Source: Stieleria maiorica
Lineage (GTDB): Bacteria > Planctomycetota > Planctomycetia > Pirellulales > Pirellulaceae
Length of the DNA stretch: 64,000 nucleotides
NCBI RefSeq assembly: GCF_008035925.1
Contig: NZ_CP036264.1
Coordinates: forward strand, 3,966,402-4,030,401
Direction: 5' to 3'
The notes under the pieces are model-generated. The model was given only the letters and a program-made list of their open reading frames with translations, was not told where the DNA came from and made no database searches. Positions 55,847 to 64,000 of this stretch are shown piece after piece. The translations under genes and the position numbers were made by a program. Each line of letters opens with the position of its first letter. Position 1 is the stretch's first letter.

Positions 55847-56577
55847 ACGAGCGGGGATCGCGGGTATTGATCGTCGATGACGACGCCGATATCCGCGCCA
55901 ATTTTTCCGACATCCTCAGCGACCTCGGGTACCAAACCACAACGGCCGAAGACGGTGTAGCGGCGCTGCGCTGCATCCGCGAAAGCCGCTTCGACGTGGT
56001 CCTGCTGGACTATCAAATGCCCGGCATGGACGGCGCCTCGCTCTATCGCGAGATCAAAAAGCTACAGCCCTCCATCGCCGCCATCATGATCACCGCCTGG
56101 GCCGGCAGCGACGGCGCCCAACAAGCAAAGAACGCCGGCACCTGGGACGTGCTTCGCAAACCCGTCGACATTCCCGATCTGTTGGAGAAACTCTCCCGCG
56201 CCGCCACCGCGCCGATCGTGTTGGTGGTCGATGATGACGAAGAATTCTGCCAATCGCTGTGGCAGATCTTGAACCTCAAGCACTTTCGCGTCGCACTGGC
56301 CCACAGTGAAGCCGAAGGGATCTCCCGAGCCGCCGATTCAAAGTATCAGGTCGCGATCGTCGACCTGAAACTCGGCAGCGGAGACGGCCGCAAGGTGATC
56401 CGCCGGATCCACCGCGCGATCCCGGAAGCCCGCACCATCATCGTCAGCGGCGACCAGAAAACCGCCGCCGACGCCTACGAAGAACTGGGCGACCAAATCG
56501 TCAACGCCGTCTGCGCCAAACCCATCGACGTCGAACAATTGCTGACCATGATCGAATCCGAAACCGGCCGGAATTGA
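55843..56577 (+). CDS. Double-receiver response regulator without an output domain
   Basis: A 244-residue protein made of two receiver domains. The first has VLIVDDDADIRANF, phospho-Asp in VVLLDYQMPGMDG, AIMITAW and VLRKPVDIP. The second has IVLVVDDDEEFCQ, VAIVDLKLGSGDGRKV, TIIVSGDQK and AKPIDVEQ. All acidic pockets, the Thr/Ser and the Lys are kept, so both may accept phosphate. There is no DNA-binding or enzymatic domain, so it probably passes phosphate on or binds a partner. The ATG overlaps the FixL-like kinase by 4 bp (ATGA). It is the last gene of the operon. Confidence 0.93.
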   Translation: MNERGSRVLIVDDDADIRANFSDILSDLGYQTTTAEDGVAALRCIRESRFDVVLLDYQMPGMDGASLYREIKKLQPSIAAIMITAWAGSDGAQQAKNAGTWDVLRKPVDIPDLLEKLSRAATAPIVLVVDDDEEFCQSLWQILNLKHFRVALAHSEAEGISRAADSKYQVAIVDLKLGSGDGRKVIRRIHRAIPEARTIIVSGDQKTAADAYEELGDQIVNAVCAKPIDVEQLLTMIESETGRN

Positions 56578-56928
56578 ATGATGGGATCATCGCCGCGGCC
56601 ACGTATGAAATGCCTGGAGAGGAATCGCTGACTTAAAAAATTGCAGCAACATTGCCGGCGTTGAATGGCAAGCAGGGAAGAGCAGGGGGGCGGGGTAAAA
56701 TGCAGGCGCATCGGGTGCTATGCGTAGCCGAGTGATTGACAAAAACTGTACAAAAATATTCATGTCGACAGTTGTTTCAGTGCACGGGACCTCTACAATG
56801 GTGTTTTGCTGTTAGCCTTCTCCTCCTGGAGAGCAGTGGTTGGACGCCCCTGAAGAACCCTGGTCCGCTCGCCTCCACAAATGATGTAGGGGCACGATCG
56901 AGTAAACCGTCAACGTTTGCGGTGAACT
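56578..56928. other. Intergenic region, no supported gene
   Basis: About 350 bp after the signalling operon. It includes a T/A-rich stretch near 56740-56770 with AAAAACTGTACAAAAATATT, a possible promoter for the small secreted gene. No frame has support. Confidence 0.4.
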
Positions 56929-57285
56929 GTGCGATCACTTCTTTACCTACCGACACTAAGCATTCTTTTGCTTTGCTCACACCAAGCATTGGCAGGTGTG
57001 GTCGTATCAAACAGTAGGATCGAGATCGGTTTAAATTCTGACGCCATGACGATCTCGGAGTGGATGCCGGAGGAAGAAGGCCAATCCCCTAACGTTCACA
57101 CGAATGTATCTCTTGATGTAACGTGGTCGATGGAGGTGCGCGATCACGCTCCTCAGACGCAGGCCGTCACAGCCGCGCAGTTTACCGCGTTGCGTCCCCA
57201 CGTAACGCGTGCTGTGAAACGCCCCAAATGGCTCCGGCTTCCCCAGCCAATGCCGAACACGTTGGCAAAGGTCCCCATCCAATGA
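56929..57285 (+). CDS. Small secreted protein, possibly a decayed PEP-CTERM gene
   Basis: A 118-residue product from a GTG start. The signal peptide is clear (SLLYLPTLSILLLCSHQALA, then GVVVSNSRIEIGLNS). The next 50 residues look like a secreted beta domain (TISEWMPEEEGQSPNVHTNV). After about residue 75 the sequence turns basic and irregular (HVTRAVKRPKWLRLPQPMPN), which suggests a frameshift. It precedes a complete PEP-CTERM gene by 60 bp. It may be the damaged copy of a related secreted gene. Confidence 0.5.
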   Translation: MRSLLYLPTLSILLLCSHQALAGVVVSNSRIEIGLNSDAMTISEWMPEEEGQSPNVHTNVSLDVTWSMEVRDHAPQTQAVTAAQFTALRPHVTRAVKRPKWLRLPQPMPNTLAKVPIQ

Positions 57286-57343
57286 CTACCACGATTGGTT
57301 CCTAAATCAAATTGAACGACACGGGTAAATCAGGGAAACAAAA

Positions 57344-58144
57344 ATGGGAAATGTGATCGCCATTGGAACTGAATGTTCCACGATACGAAGAGTCGGTGGT
57401 TCTCATCGATTGCGAGTCTGGCACAAATCGTGTGCGGCCGGATTGCTCCTCGTTCTTGGAGTCGTCTCGTCTGCGTCGGCGGGAGTCATCACTCTCGACA
57501 ACAGCAACATGATCGATCCGCCGGGCGCCACGGGAGTGCAGCCCGATCTGGTCCCGGGCAATCCGGTTGGCTCTGGGGCAGAGCAGGTTATCCTGGACGC
57601 GATAAACTATGACACGACACCGGCGAGTGGAAAGGATTCCGCTTACTTGAACGCGGCGTTAAACGATATCGGGTCGCTACTTTACAAGAACGACGGTGCC
57701 GAATCTGGCTCTCTGAGCGGTAACTACGACGTGGTGAATAAGGTCGTTTCGGGGGGGGACTGGATAAGCGGTACGCTTCGATGGAACGGGGGCTCGCCGA
57801 TCGCTGATCCGACTCAGCCGTTGTGGGCCGTTCTAAAAGACGGGACCGCTGGTTTTGTGGTCTGGGACTTGTCAAATGCCTTCGGCAATTTGGCACTCGG
57901 CTGGGACGGGCAAATGGACATCCATTTCTCGAACGTCGTTTTTCCGCATATTGACCAAAACGGTAATCCTGATCCTACCAAGGATCCCAAAGGTATCTCC
58001 GGCTTCCAAATCTGGGGGCAGTCAACGACGCTTGTTCCACCGCCAATCCCAGGACCGGTACCTGAACCAACCTCAATGATGGTTTGTGGTTTATTGGGCA
58101 TCTGTGGATTGGTTACGCGCCGCCGCCGAATGAGAGTTCGATGA
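57344..58144 (+). CDS. PEP-CTERM sorting-signal protein
   Basis: A 266-residue exported protein. The signal peptide (AGLLLVLGVVSSASAG) is unusually far in, after a 28-residue basic leader. The body is Asn/Gly/Asp-rich and beta-like (LDNSNMIDPPGATGVQPDL to DIHFSNVVFPHIDQNGNPDP). The C-terminus has the PEP-CTERM signal: VPEPTSMMVCGLLGICGLVT followed by basic residues RRRRMRVR. Exosortase would cut it and anchor or release the protein, often with exopolysaccharide. No exosortase gene is in the window. The function of the body is unknown. Confidence 0.9.
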   Translation: MGNVIAIGTECSTIRRVGGSHRLRVWHKSCAAGLLLVLGVVSSASAGVITLDNSNMIDPPGATGVQPDLVPGNPVGSGAEQVILDAINYDTTPASGKDSAYLNAALNDIGSLLYKNDGAESGSLSGNYDVVNKVVSGGDWISGTLRWNGGSPIADPTQPLWAVLKDGTAGFVVWDLSNAFGNLALGWDGQMDIHFSNVVFPHIDQNGNPDPTKDPKGISGFQIWGQSTTLVPPPIPGPVPEPTSMMVCGLLGICGLVTRRRRMRVR

Positions 58145-58229
58145 TTGACACCACGTTCGCTTGAGCGAACTCACCTTGGAAATCGTGACGCAGCAGGAAG
58201 GACGTCACGAGGCACTACGCCAATTCACG

Positions 58230-60626
58230 TCATCGGCTGCTCAAATCGCGGCCGATGACTGACCACAACCCATCGAGCGCGTTTTTTGACAAGCTCGTCT
58301 CCGTAGGGTTCGATTTCGCATTTGCTTCGGATTCGGTTGAATCATCGCTGGTCCGCGCCAGACTCGATTCATCGAAATGCGCAACGTGGATCACCGATGG
58401 CTTCAAGTGTCCAACAAGGTGGGGAATCAACTGTTGTTCAGAGGAATCCGTTTGTTGATGCGATTCATCGGTTGACTTCAGAAAATCGAAGTGAACCACG
58501 GCTTCAACCTTGGCTGCGGCCGCAGGTGTTTTCCTCTTCCCTTTCCCATTGCCTTTGCCCCCGCCGCCGTCATCACCGCCGCCGCTGCCGCCTTTGCCTT
58601 TTTCGTTGTCCTGGTTGGTCACCTGGACGTCATCGGCATCCAAACCGTCATACGTCGCGTCGCTGCTTTGCGCGGTTCCGGTTTGAATCACGTACGAAAC
58701 ATTACGATCACGAACGGTATCATCAACGCCTGTGACCGTGACGATTTGAGGGCTGTCCCAGTTGTCCGGCGTGAACGTCAACGTGGTTTGATCGACGATG
58801 CCTTCACTGGAATCGCTCGACGAGAGAGAAATCGTGACGTCGGCCGTGGGGGCCGAGTCGAGCACGACGCTGAACACCGCCGTGCCTCCGGTTTCGCTGG
58901 TCGTCAAACCCGAGGTCGGTGTGACGGTGATGCCGGGCGTCGCGGGGGCGCTGTCGTCGTTGCGAATCGTCCCCTCGGCAGTCGATGTGGCAATCAGTGT
59001 TCCCGCCGTCGCATCGGACAACGTGACCATGAACATCTCATCGGCCTCGAAGTCCGTGTCTCCGGCAACATCGACGGTAACCGTTTTCAGAGTCTCGCCC
59101 GCAGCAAACGCGACGATTCCACCGGGCAGCACACCGCCGATGAAGTCCGCTGCGTCGGTGGCGGACGAACCGCTGCCGCTGACCGACCAGGCCACATCGG
59201 CTGCGGACGATGTATCGCCGCTCCGCGTCACCTCAAACGTGAATGACTTCGGCCCCGAATCGCCTTCGGATTGATCCGCGCCGGTCGCACTGATGCTGAC
59301 GTAACCCGCATTCGTTTGCACGATCGAACCGCTGATGGTGTATGCACCCAGGCTGCCGTAATCGGTGTAGCCGGTTGTGAGTGCGTCGCCCTGCCCGGCG
59401 CCGGTGACCTGAACGTAGTATTGTCCGGCGGCCAACGTCGCCGACAAGGTGGCCGATAGCGAGCCGACCGGATTCGATGCGACGATCAACGCCCCGGTGG
59501 CATCGAGCAACGCGGCATAGATATCCAAATTCGGTCCACGTTCAAAAGGCGTGACGTCAAAACTGACCGTTCCCGCGTCGGTCAGAAACGTGAACAGGTC
59601 GTCGTCGTCGTTGCGTTCGACAATTCCCGCTTGAATCACCGCGCCCTGATCGGAAGACAGCACCGATGCGGTCGCCCGCGTATCGCCATGGTCATCGGCG
59701 CGATAACCGAAGCCATTGTTTCCCGTGATGATCGCAAGGTCGTCTTGCGTGTTGTTTGCGTACGCGTATTCGCCTCGGCTCCACTGGGTCAACTCCTTGT
59801 AGTACCCAACACCCATGATCGGCGCCCATCCGGTCGCACCGCTTCCGTGTCCCTGGTAATAGCCCTCCGAGGGTGACGTGCGACCGTCATGGTTCAACCC
59901 GAGCGCGTGACCGGCTTCATGGGTGATCGCTTCGGCGGTGTATTTCTCGTTGCCGTTGCCCAAGGCGTCTTCAAAGGCGAAGACGGGTGTGTCGCTGTTC
60001 CAATTGAACGAACCCAGATAGGCGACGCCGCCTGCATTGCCGTACCACGATCCGTTGCCACCGACAACGACTCGGACTCCCCACGCCGTATCGCCCGATC
60101 CGCTGTGAATCAGACGATCGATCGAAGGCTCTTCCGTCGTCACGTCGACATCGAACGGAACAAAGTCCTCCGCCACGCGCTGCCAGATCGCGTGGATCCT
60201 TGACAGTTCCGTGTCATCGAATGATGCGTCGCCAGAAAAGCTAAACGCGGGCGTCACAATGTCCGTGCCGCCGGTGAAACTGTTCCACGAAGTCCCCGAG
60301 GTCGTGTATCCATCAAAATCCAGAAAGATGGTGTGCGATGCACCGGGGTTGCTGTGCAGTCGGAACGTGTCTTCCAGGGGCGCCGCAGCGCCCAGCGATT
60401 CGCCGGAACCACCCGTCGCGGCTTCAACCTCGCCAGCCGGTAACGGAAGCGCATGGTAAGCGTTTCCCAAGGCGTCCTCGTGATAGCCCGATTCGTGGTG
60501 GTGGCTTTCGACCACCGACATGGCACTGAGCACCATGCGTTTCTCCAACACTTGAATCTCGTGGCGGCGTCGGAGAGATGCGCGTACTCGTCGATTCCGT
60601 GCGGTGCTTCGGTCAGGCGTTCGCAT
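58230..60626 (-). CDS. Large secreted metzincin-like metalloprotease with a Calx-beta-like domain
   Basis: A 798-residue protein. The basic N-terminus runs into QVLEKRMVLSAMS, a variant of the planctomycete LExRxxLSA export motif. The metalloprotease core has TAEAITHEAGHALGLNHDG (HExxHxxGLNH with the metzincin Gly and His/Asp) and WAPIMGVGYYKE as the Met-turn. A PPC-like domain follows (VIQAGIVERNDDDDLFTFLT), then a Calx-beta-like region (GADQSEGDSGPKSFTFEVTR to DVAGDTDFEADEMFMVTLSD) and further beta repeats (TPTSGLTTSETGGTAVFSVV). A Gly/Lys-rich linker (KGKGGSGGGDDGGGGKGN) precedes the tail. It is likely a cell-surface or extracellular protease. The substrate is unknown. Confidence 0.88.
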   Translation of the reverse strand: MRTPDRSTARNRRVRASLRRRHEIQVLEKRMVLSAMSVVESHHHESGYHEDALGNAYHALPLPAGEVEAATGGSGESLGAAAPLEDTFRLHSNPGASHTIFLDFDGYTTSGTSWNSFTGGTDIVTPAFSFSGDASFDDTELSRIHAIWQRVAEDFVPFDVDVTTEEPSIDRLIHSGSGDTAWGVRVVVGGNGSWYGNAGGVAYLGSFNWNSDTPVFAFEDALGNGNEKYTAEAITHEAGHALGLNHDGRTSPSEGYYQGHGSGATGWAPIMGVGYYKELTQWSRGEYAYANNTQDDLAIITGNNGFGYRADDHGDTRATASVLSSDQGAVIQAGIVERNDDDDLFTFLTDAGTVSFDVTPFERGPNLDIYAALLDATGALIVASNPVGSLSATLSATLAAGQYYVQVTGAGQGDALTTGYTDYGSLGAYTISGSIVQTNAGYVSISATGADQSEGDSGPKSFTFEVTRSGDTSSAADVAWSVSGSGSSATDAADFIGGVLPGGIVAFAAGETLKTVTVDVAGDTDFEADEMFMVTLSDATAGTLIATSTAEGTIRNDDSAPATPGITVTPTSGLTTSETGGTAVFSVVLDSAPTADVTISLSSSDSSEGIVDQTTLTFTPDNWDSPQIVTVTGVDDTVRDRNVSYVIQTGTAQSSDATYDGLDADDVQVTNQDNEKGKGGSGGGDDGGGGKGNGKGKRKTPAAAAKVEAVVHFDFLKSTDESHQQTDSSEQQLIPHLVGHLKPSVIHVAHFDESSLARTSDDSTESEANAKSNPTETSLSKNALDGLWSVIGRDLSSR

Positions 60627-61137
60627 GATAGGTGCCGGTCAGTTGGGGGGAGGAGCGGAGAAGTGTAGGAAACGCGTCGTGCGTTGCGCATTCGGCAGCG
60701 ATTGGCTAACCGATGGAAACTCTACGTCACGTTCCTTCTGGGGGCGTCCACCAAATTGACTAGCACCCAGTCTTCGCCTCACATGCTTCCCCGGAAGACA
60801 TGGAAATAACTTTCGAAACTTCTGTCCGCGACGCGCGGGACGGGCTTCGATTGAAGCACCTTTAGAGAGTCTCGGCGAGCCCCGCAACGCCAATGCAATG
60901 CCGCCAACAGCGCAGCACTTGCACGCACATTGAGCAATGTGAGCAAGATGCCAGCCGGGCTGGGGGAGAGTGTCTGCTCCGACAGATAGGCGAAGAATTC
61001 AGCGCGACTGTGCGAGACGGTGGTACGACCCGTCGTTCACGATCGACAGTTGGACGAGGACGACGGCCCGCCAGAGCGATCGTCCTCAGGGAGGCGATCG
61101 TCCTAAGCTGACGGCCCCGACGCCGATTACTTGCCGG
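60627..61137. other. Intergenic region, mostly unexplained
   Basis: About 510 bp between two minus-strand genes. It has no open frame with family features. Near its left end the DNA around 61076-61107 holds GCGATCGTCCT twice as a direct repeat, followed by AAGCTGACGG, which recurs inverted near 62297. Confidence 0.5.
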
Positions 61138-62208
61138 CTACACGCGGGTCAGCTTGGTCACACGTCCAGTGGCGACCCATTCGGCGACGATGATGTCGCC
61201 GTTGTGGTCGAAACAGGCGTCGTGCGGATGCACGAATTTCCCGCCCTGCCATTGAGACTCGTCGGCGCGAATCGTTCGCTTTTTATCAGCCGACACCCGC
61301 TGTCGATCGTCCCCCAGCGTCGCCACCGTTCGGTAACTCTGGTCCAACAGCGACACCCTGGCGACCAACTCCGGAACCAGCATCAATTCACCGTGCGTGT
61401 CCACGTTGGCGGGCAAGCCGAACCCTTCGATGGTTTGCGTGTACTGCTGATCCATGTCGAATAGCTGCAACGTGTGATGGGCGCGGTCGGCGACGACGAT
61501 GCGTGGATCGATTCCCTCGCGATCATCGACCCAAATCCCGTGCGGCAGGTTGAAGGTTCCTGCTCCTGTACCGGCGCCACCGAAATGGCCTTTCCAATTC
61601 CCGTCGGCATCGTAGCGATGGATACAGTACGCGCCGTATCCGTCGGCCAACAGAAAGTCTCCGTCGGGCAGAAAGGCAAAGTTCGTCGGCATGAACCGGT
61701 CGCGGCCCCAGATTTTCTTGGGATCGCTGGCTTCACCTTCGGCGTAGCGGTCTGATTTCATCGGCGCGTACTTTTGCCAAACCACTTCGCCATCGAGCGT
61801 CAGTTTTGCGATCGTCTTCAGATGTTGATAGCCGCTGACGTACAAGTACGGAGTGCCGTCTTCGATCCGAACGTCCAGTCCGTGACCACCGCCCTGGAAC
61901 TGTTGACCGAACGCTTTGACGAACCGTCCTTCGTCATCGAAAACAAAGATCGACGGGTGATCGGGTTTGCCCGCATCGCCCTCATGAATCACATACAAAC
62001 GATTCGCGTCGTCCATCGTGACGTTGTGCGTGATTTGCCAGTGATACTGGTCCGGCAGCTGCGGCCAATGGTGTTGGCATCGAAACTGATAGTCACCGTT
62101 GCCAATGACGCCTTGGGCGGCAGATCGTTTGGACGTCAGGATGGCCGGAGCGGTGATCGCTGCCGCACCGGCGGCGACGAAGGTTCTTCGGGAATGTTTT
62201 GTGGGCAT
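61138..62208 (-). CDS. Exported NHL-type beta-propeller protein
   Basis: A 356-residue protein with a twin-arginine leader (HSRRTFVAAGAAAITAPAIL). The body reads as NHL or six-bladed propeller repeats: DANRLYVIHEGDAGKPDHPS, IFVFDDEGRFVKAFGQQF, FLLADGYGAYCIHRYDADGN, HGIWVDDREG and VVADRAHHTLQLFDMDQQY. Planctomycete genomes carry many such proteins with oxidoreductase-type neighbours. The function is unknown; a binding or sugar-lactone hydrolase role is possible. It is probably periplasmic. The flanks carry inverted copies of a short repeat. Confidence 0.85.
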   Translation of the reverse strand: MPTKHSRRTFVAAGAAAITAPAILTSKRSAAQGVIGNGDYQFRCQHHWPQLPDQYHWQITHNVTMDDANRLYVIHEGDAGKPDHPSIFVFDDEGRFVKAFGQQFQGGGHGLDVRIEDGTPYLYVSGYQHLKTIAKLTLDGEVVWQKYAPMKSDRYAEGEASDPKKIWGRDRFMPTNFAFLPDGDFLLADGYGAYCIHRYDADGNWKGHFGGAGTGAGTFNLPHGIWVDDREGIDPRIVVADRAHHTLQLFDMDQQYTQTIEGFGLPANVDTHGELMLVPELVARVSLLDQSYRTVATLGDDRQRVSADKKRTIRADESQWQGGKFVHPHDACFDHNGDIIVAEWVATGRVTKLTRV

Positions 62209-62479
62209 GACCGATTCAGTGGCTGGGGAAGAAAGCGGGCACGTGGGAACCAGCAGTCTACCCCACCGTCGCAGATGGGTGTCTAGCCTTTAGCGACCGT
62301 CCAGCTTAGGACAGAGGCGAAACGCGAAAAACCCAAATGATCCGGCCGATTGGGCAAGAGGTGGTCGGTGGATGGGTGTACGACGTCCTTTCTAGGTCGT
62401 CGCGCTGAGCCCCACGGGCGACGGCCCGGAAGGGCCATCGTACCGCGAGAAAAGCATCGCCCCAAGCTAGACGGTCCCT
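62209..62479. other. Intergenic region with short palindromes
   Basis: About 270 bp. It has ACGGCCCGGAAGGGCCATCG near 62419, containing a perfect GGCCC/GGGCC pair, and a GACCGTCCAGCTTAGGAC element near 62295 that is inverse to one near 61089. No gene is seen. It may terminate the DUF1501 operon. Confidence 0.5.
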
Positions 62480-63844
62480 TCAGGCGATCACGTCGTGAAG
62501 GGTGTTGCCGCCGATGATCAAGGGCCGATTGTTACGGTCGTAGATTTCGGTCGTCGGGTTGATGCCCAGCAGGTAGTAGATCGTCGCGGCCAAGTCCTCG
62601 GGTTTGACCGGGTTCTCGGCAGGTCGGCTGGCGTGCTGGTCGGATTTTCCGTACACGTAGCCGCCCTTGACGCCGCCGCCGGCCAACAGCGTGGTGTAGC
62701 ACTGCGGCCAGTGGTCGCGGCTAAGGTTCTTGTTGATGTTTGGCGTGCGTCCGAATTCGCCCATCCAAACGACCAGCGTTTCGTCAAGCAATCCGCGTTC
62801 TTCAAGGTCGTCCAACAATGTCGGTAAGGTCTGATCGGTGATCGGCAACTGGTATTTGTCGACGATCTTGTACATGCGCGTGTTGTCGAATCCGTGCGTG
62901 TCCCAACCGCCGTCGTTGACGCGGCGGCCGCCGATGCTGGCGGAAAAGTAAACGGTCACGAACTTGACGCCGGACTCGACCAAACGCCGGGCCATCAAAC
63001 AGCTCTGCCCATAGGTCGTTCTGCCGTAACGGTCGCGGACCGATTCTTTCTCCGCCGACAGGTCGAACGCCTTGCGAACACGGTCGGACGTCAGCATCGA
63101 GATCGCGCGCTCGTAATAGTCGTCGAATCCCCGCGCCTGGTCGGAATACTCCAGCAATCGCGTTTGCGCGTCGACCAATCGCTGCATCTCACGCCGCCGC
63201 TGCAGTCGATCGACGGAAAGCCCGTGTGGCAGACTCAGCTCGGGAAGCTTGAAGTTCCGATCATTCGGATCTTCCAAGAACAATAGCGGGTCATGTCGTT
63301 TTCCCAAAAAACTGGCGTGTTGGGCAGGAACGATCGAACCGTCGCGAATGACATGGGGATAGGCCACCGAGGTCGGCATCCCGTTTCGATTGGGGCTCAA
63401 ATGGTCGACGACACTGCCGTAGGCGGGATACAAATCCAGCGAATCACGCAAACGTTGGTCGTCGCTGGGGGGCTCGTGACCGCTGAGCGCATAGTAGCCC
63501 GCCGATGCATGGTTTTTCATCGTGTGCGTCATCGTGCGGATCAGCGTCGCGTGGTGCATCCGTTTGGCCGTCTCGGGCAGCAACTCACAAACCTGAATTC
63601 CGTCGGCACTCGACGCGATCGGTCGATAGGGGCTGCGGACCGATTCGGGCGCATCGGGCTTCATGTCGAACGTGTCCAGCTGGCTGGGGCCGCCCCACTG
63701 GAACAGAAAGATCACCGATTTGGCTCGCGGCTTGATCGACGTCGCTTGCTCGGCCGCCCGCAACAGTTTGGGCATTGTCAAACCGAGCATGCCTGCGCCG
63801 CCGACACGCAGGACCGAACGCCGATTGAGTGGGGGAATTGCCAT
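62480..63844 (-). CDS. DUF1501 exported protein
   Basis: A 454-residue protein with a twin-arginine leader (PLNRRSVLRVGGAGMLGLTM). The body has DUF1501 motifs: KSVIFLFQWGGPSQLDTFDM, KPDAPESVRSPYRPI, TRTM-like LIRTMTHTMKNHASAGYYAL and late VVWMGEFGRTPNINKNLSRD, HWPQCYTTLLAGGGVKGGYV. These relate to the sulfatase/alkaline phosphatase fold. DUF1501 genes typically follow DUF1549/DUF1553 genes in planctomycetes, as here, and are thought to act in the periplasm; no reaction is established. The ATG at 63844 is preferred to the GTG three codons upstream. It starts 14 bp after the DUF1553-type stop. Confidence 0.95.
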   Translation of the reverse strand: MAIPPLNRRSVLRVGGAGMLGLTMPKLLRAAEQATSIKPRAKSVIFLFQWGGPSQLDTFDMKPDAPESVRSPYRPIASSADGIQVCELLPETAKRMHHATLIRTMTHTMKNHASAGYYALSGHEPPSDDQRLRDSLDLYPAYGSVVDHLSPNRNGMPTSVAYPHVIRDGSIVPAQHASFLGKRHDPLLFLEDPNDRNFKLPELSLPHGLSVDRLQRRREMQRLVDAQTRLLEYSDQARGFDDYYERAISMLTSDRVRKAFDLSAEKESVRDRYGRTTYGQSCLMARRLVESGVKFVTVYFSASIGGRRVNDGGWDTHGFDNTRMYKIVDKYQLPITDQTLPTLLDDLEERGLLDETLVVWMGEFGRTPNINKNLSRDHWPQCYTTLLAGGGVKGGYVYGKSDQHASRPAENPVKPEDLAATIYYLLGINPTTEIYDRNNRPLIIGGNTLHDVIA

Positions 63845-63858
63845 GCTGTTCACCGATT

Positions 63859-64000
63859 CTATTTACGGAACAAAAACTCTTTCGCGTTCATCAACGCCCA
63901 GGCAATGTCTTGCAACGCGTCGGCCCGTTTGTCACCTGACGGATTGGCCACGACCGCTCGCACAACATCTTTCCAAGAAGACGCGGGATTGCGATTCGGA
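63859..64000 (-). CDS. DUF1549/DUF1553-type protein, C-terminal end only
   Basis: The last 47 residues of a larger protein that runs off the right edge. It reads VVRAVVANPSGDKRADALQD, IAWALMNAKEFLFRK, matching the C-terminal ALQDIAWALMNSKEFLFRH-type ending of planctomycete DUF1553 proteins. Its stop lies 14 bp before the DUF1501 start, the usual two-gene arrangement. Confidence 0.85.
   Translation of the reverse strand, partial: PNRNPASSWKDVVRAVVANPSGDKRADALQDIAWALMNAKEFLFRK

Overview
The window looks like chromosome from a planctomycete, most likely of the Pirellulaceae/Rhodopirellula type. The evidence is a DUF1501 gene next to a DUF1553-type gene end, a secreted sulfatase, an SHD1-repeat protein, a PEP-CTERM protein, a small protein beginning MTNPYRPPES, a secreted protein with the planctomycete-type N-terminal motif LEKRMVLSA, twin-arginine leaders, and many short dispersed non-coding repeats. 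Base composition is moderately GC-rich; several accessory genes look AT-richer by eye.

Left flank (1-5500): the start of a catalase-peroxidase (katG, cut by the window edge), a decayed WYL/YafY-type regulator, an SRPBCC-fold protein, a group II truncated haemoglobin, a small HExxH protein, a truncated secreted protein that runs into a dispersed repeat, and a planctomycete secreted protein. Two repeat families follow.

Candidate integrative island (about 5520-29178, 23.7 kb). A 15-bp sequence matching the 3' end of tRNA-Gln(UUG) occurs at 5520-5534 and again inside the tRNA gene at 29164-29178. A 24-bp identical block containing two AAAGTACCCC units lies on the island side of both copies, as arm-type integrase sites would. 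From left to right the island holds a gene-poor stretch, an autotransporter, a small membrane protein, a six-gene type I restriction operon (hsdM-hsdS-two unknown genes-DUF4268 gene-hsdR), and a divergent zinc-ribbon/GIY-YIG/membrane-anchor gene. A replication-integration module follows: an unknown 468-aa protein, an iteron-like array, an excisionase-like HTH protein, small phage-type proteins, a primase/helicase, a family A DNA polymerase, and a tyrosine recombinase whose last codons lie inside the tRNA gene. The best candidate for something undescribed is the cassette of AT-richer genes between hsdS and hsdR, one of which has a PD-(D/E)XK-like residue pattern. A palindromic 13-mer also occurs six times within the restriction operon.

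Right flank (29240-64000) is ordinary planctomycete chromosome. It holds an RND efflux pump with its adaptor, LarC, ribosomal protein L36, a sulfatase, a sugar-epimerase/glycosyltransferase operon, zinc-ribbon membrane proteins, a thioredoxin, dGTPase, and a large SHD1/WD40-like secreted protein. A sensory cluster follows, comprising a PAS kinase, a BON protein, a receiver-PAS-kinase, a FixL-like haem-PAS kinase and a double receiver. The window ends with PEP-CTERM, metzincin and beta-propeller proteins and a DUF1501/DUF1553 pair.
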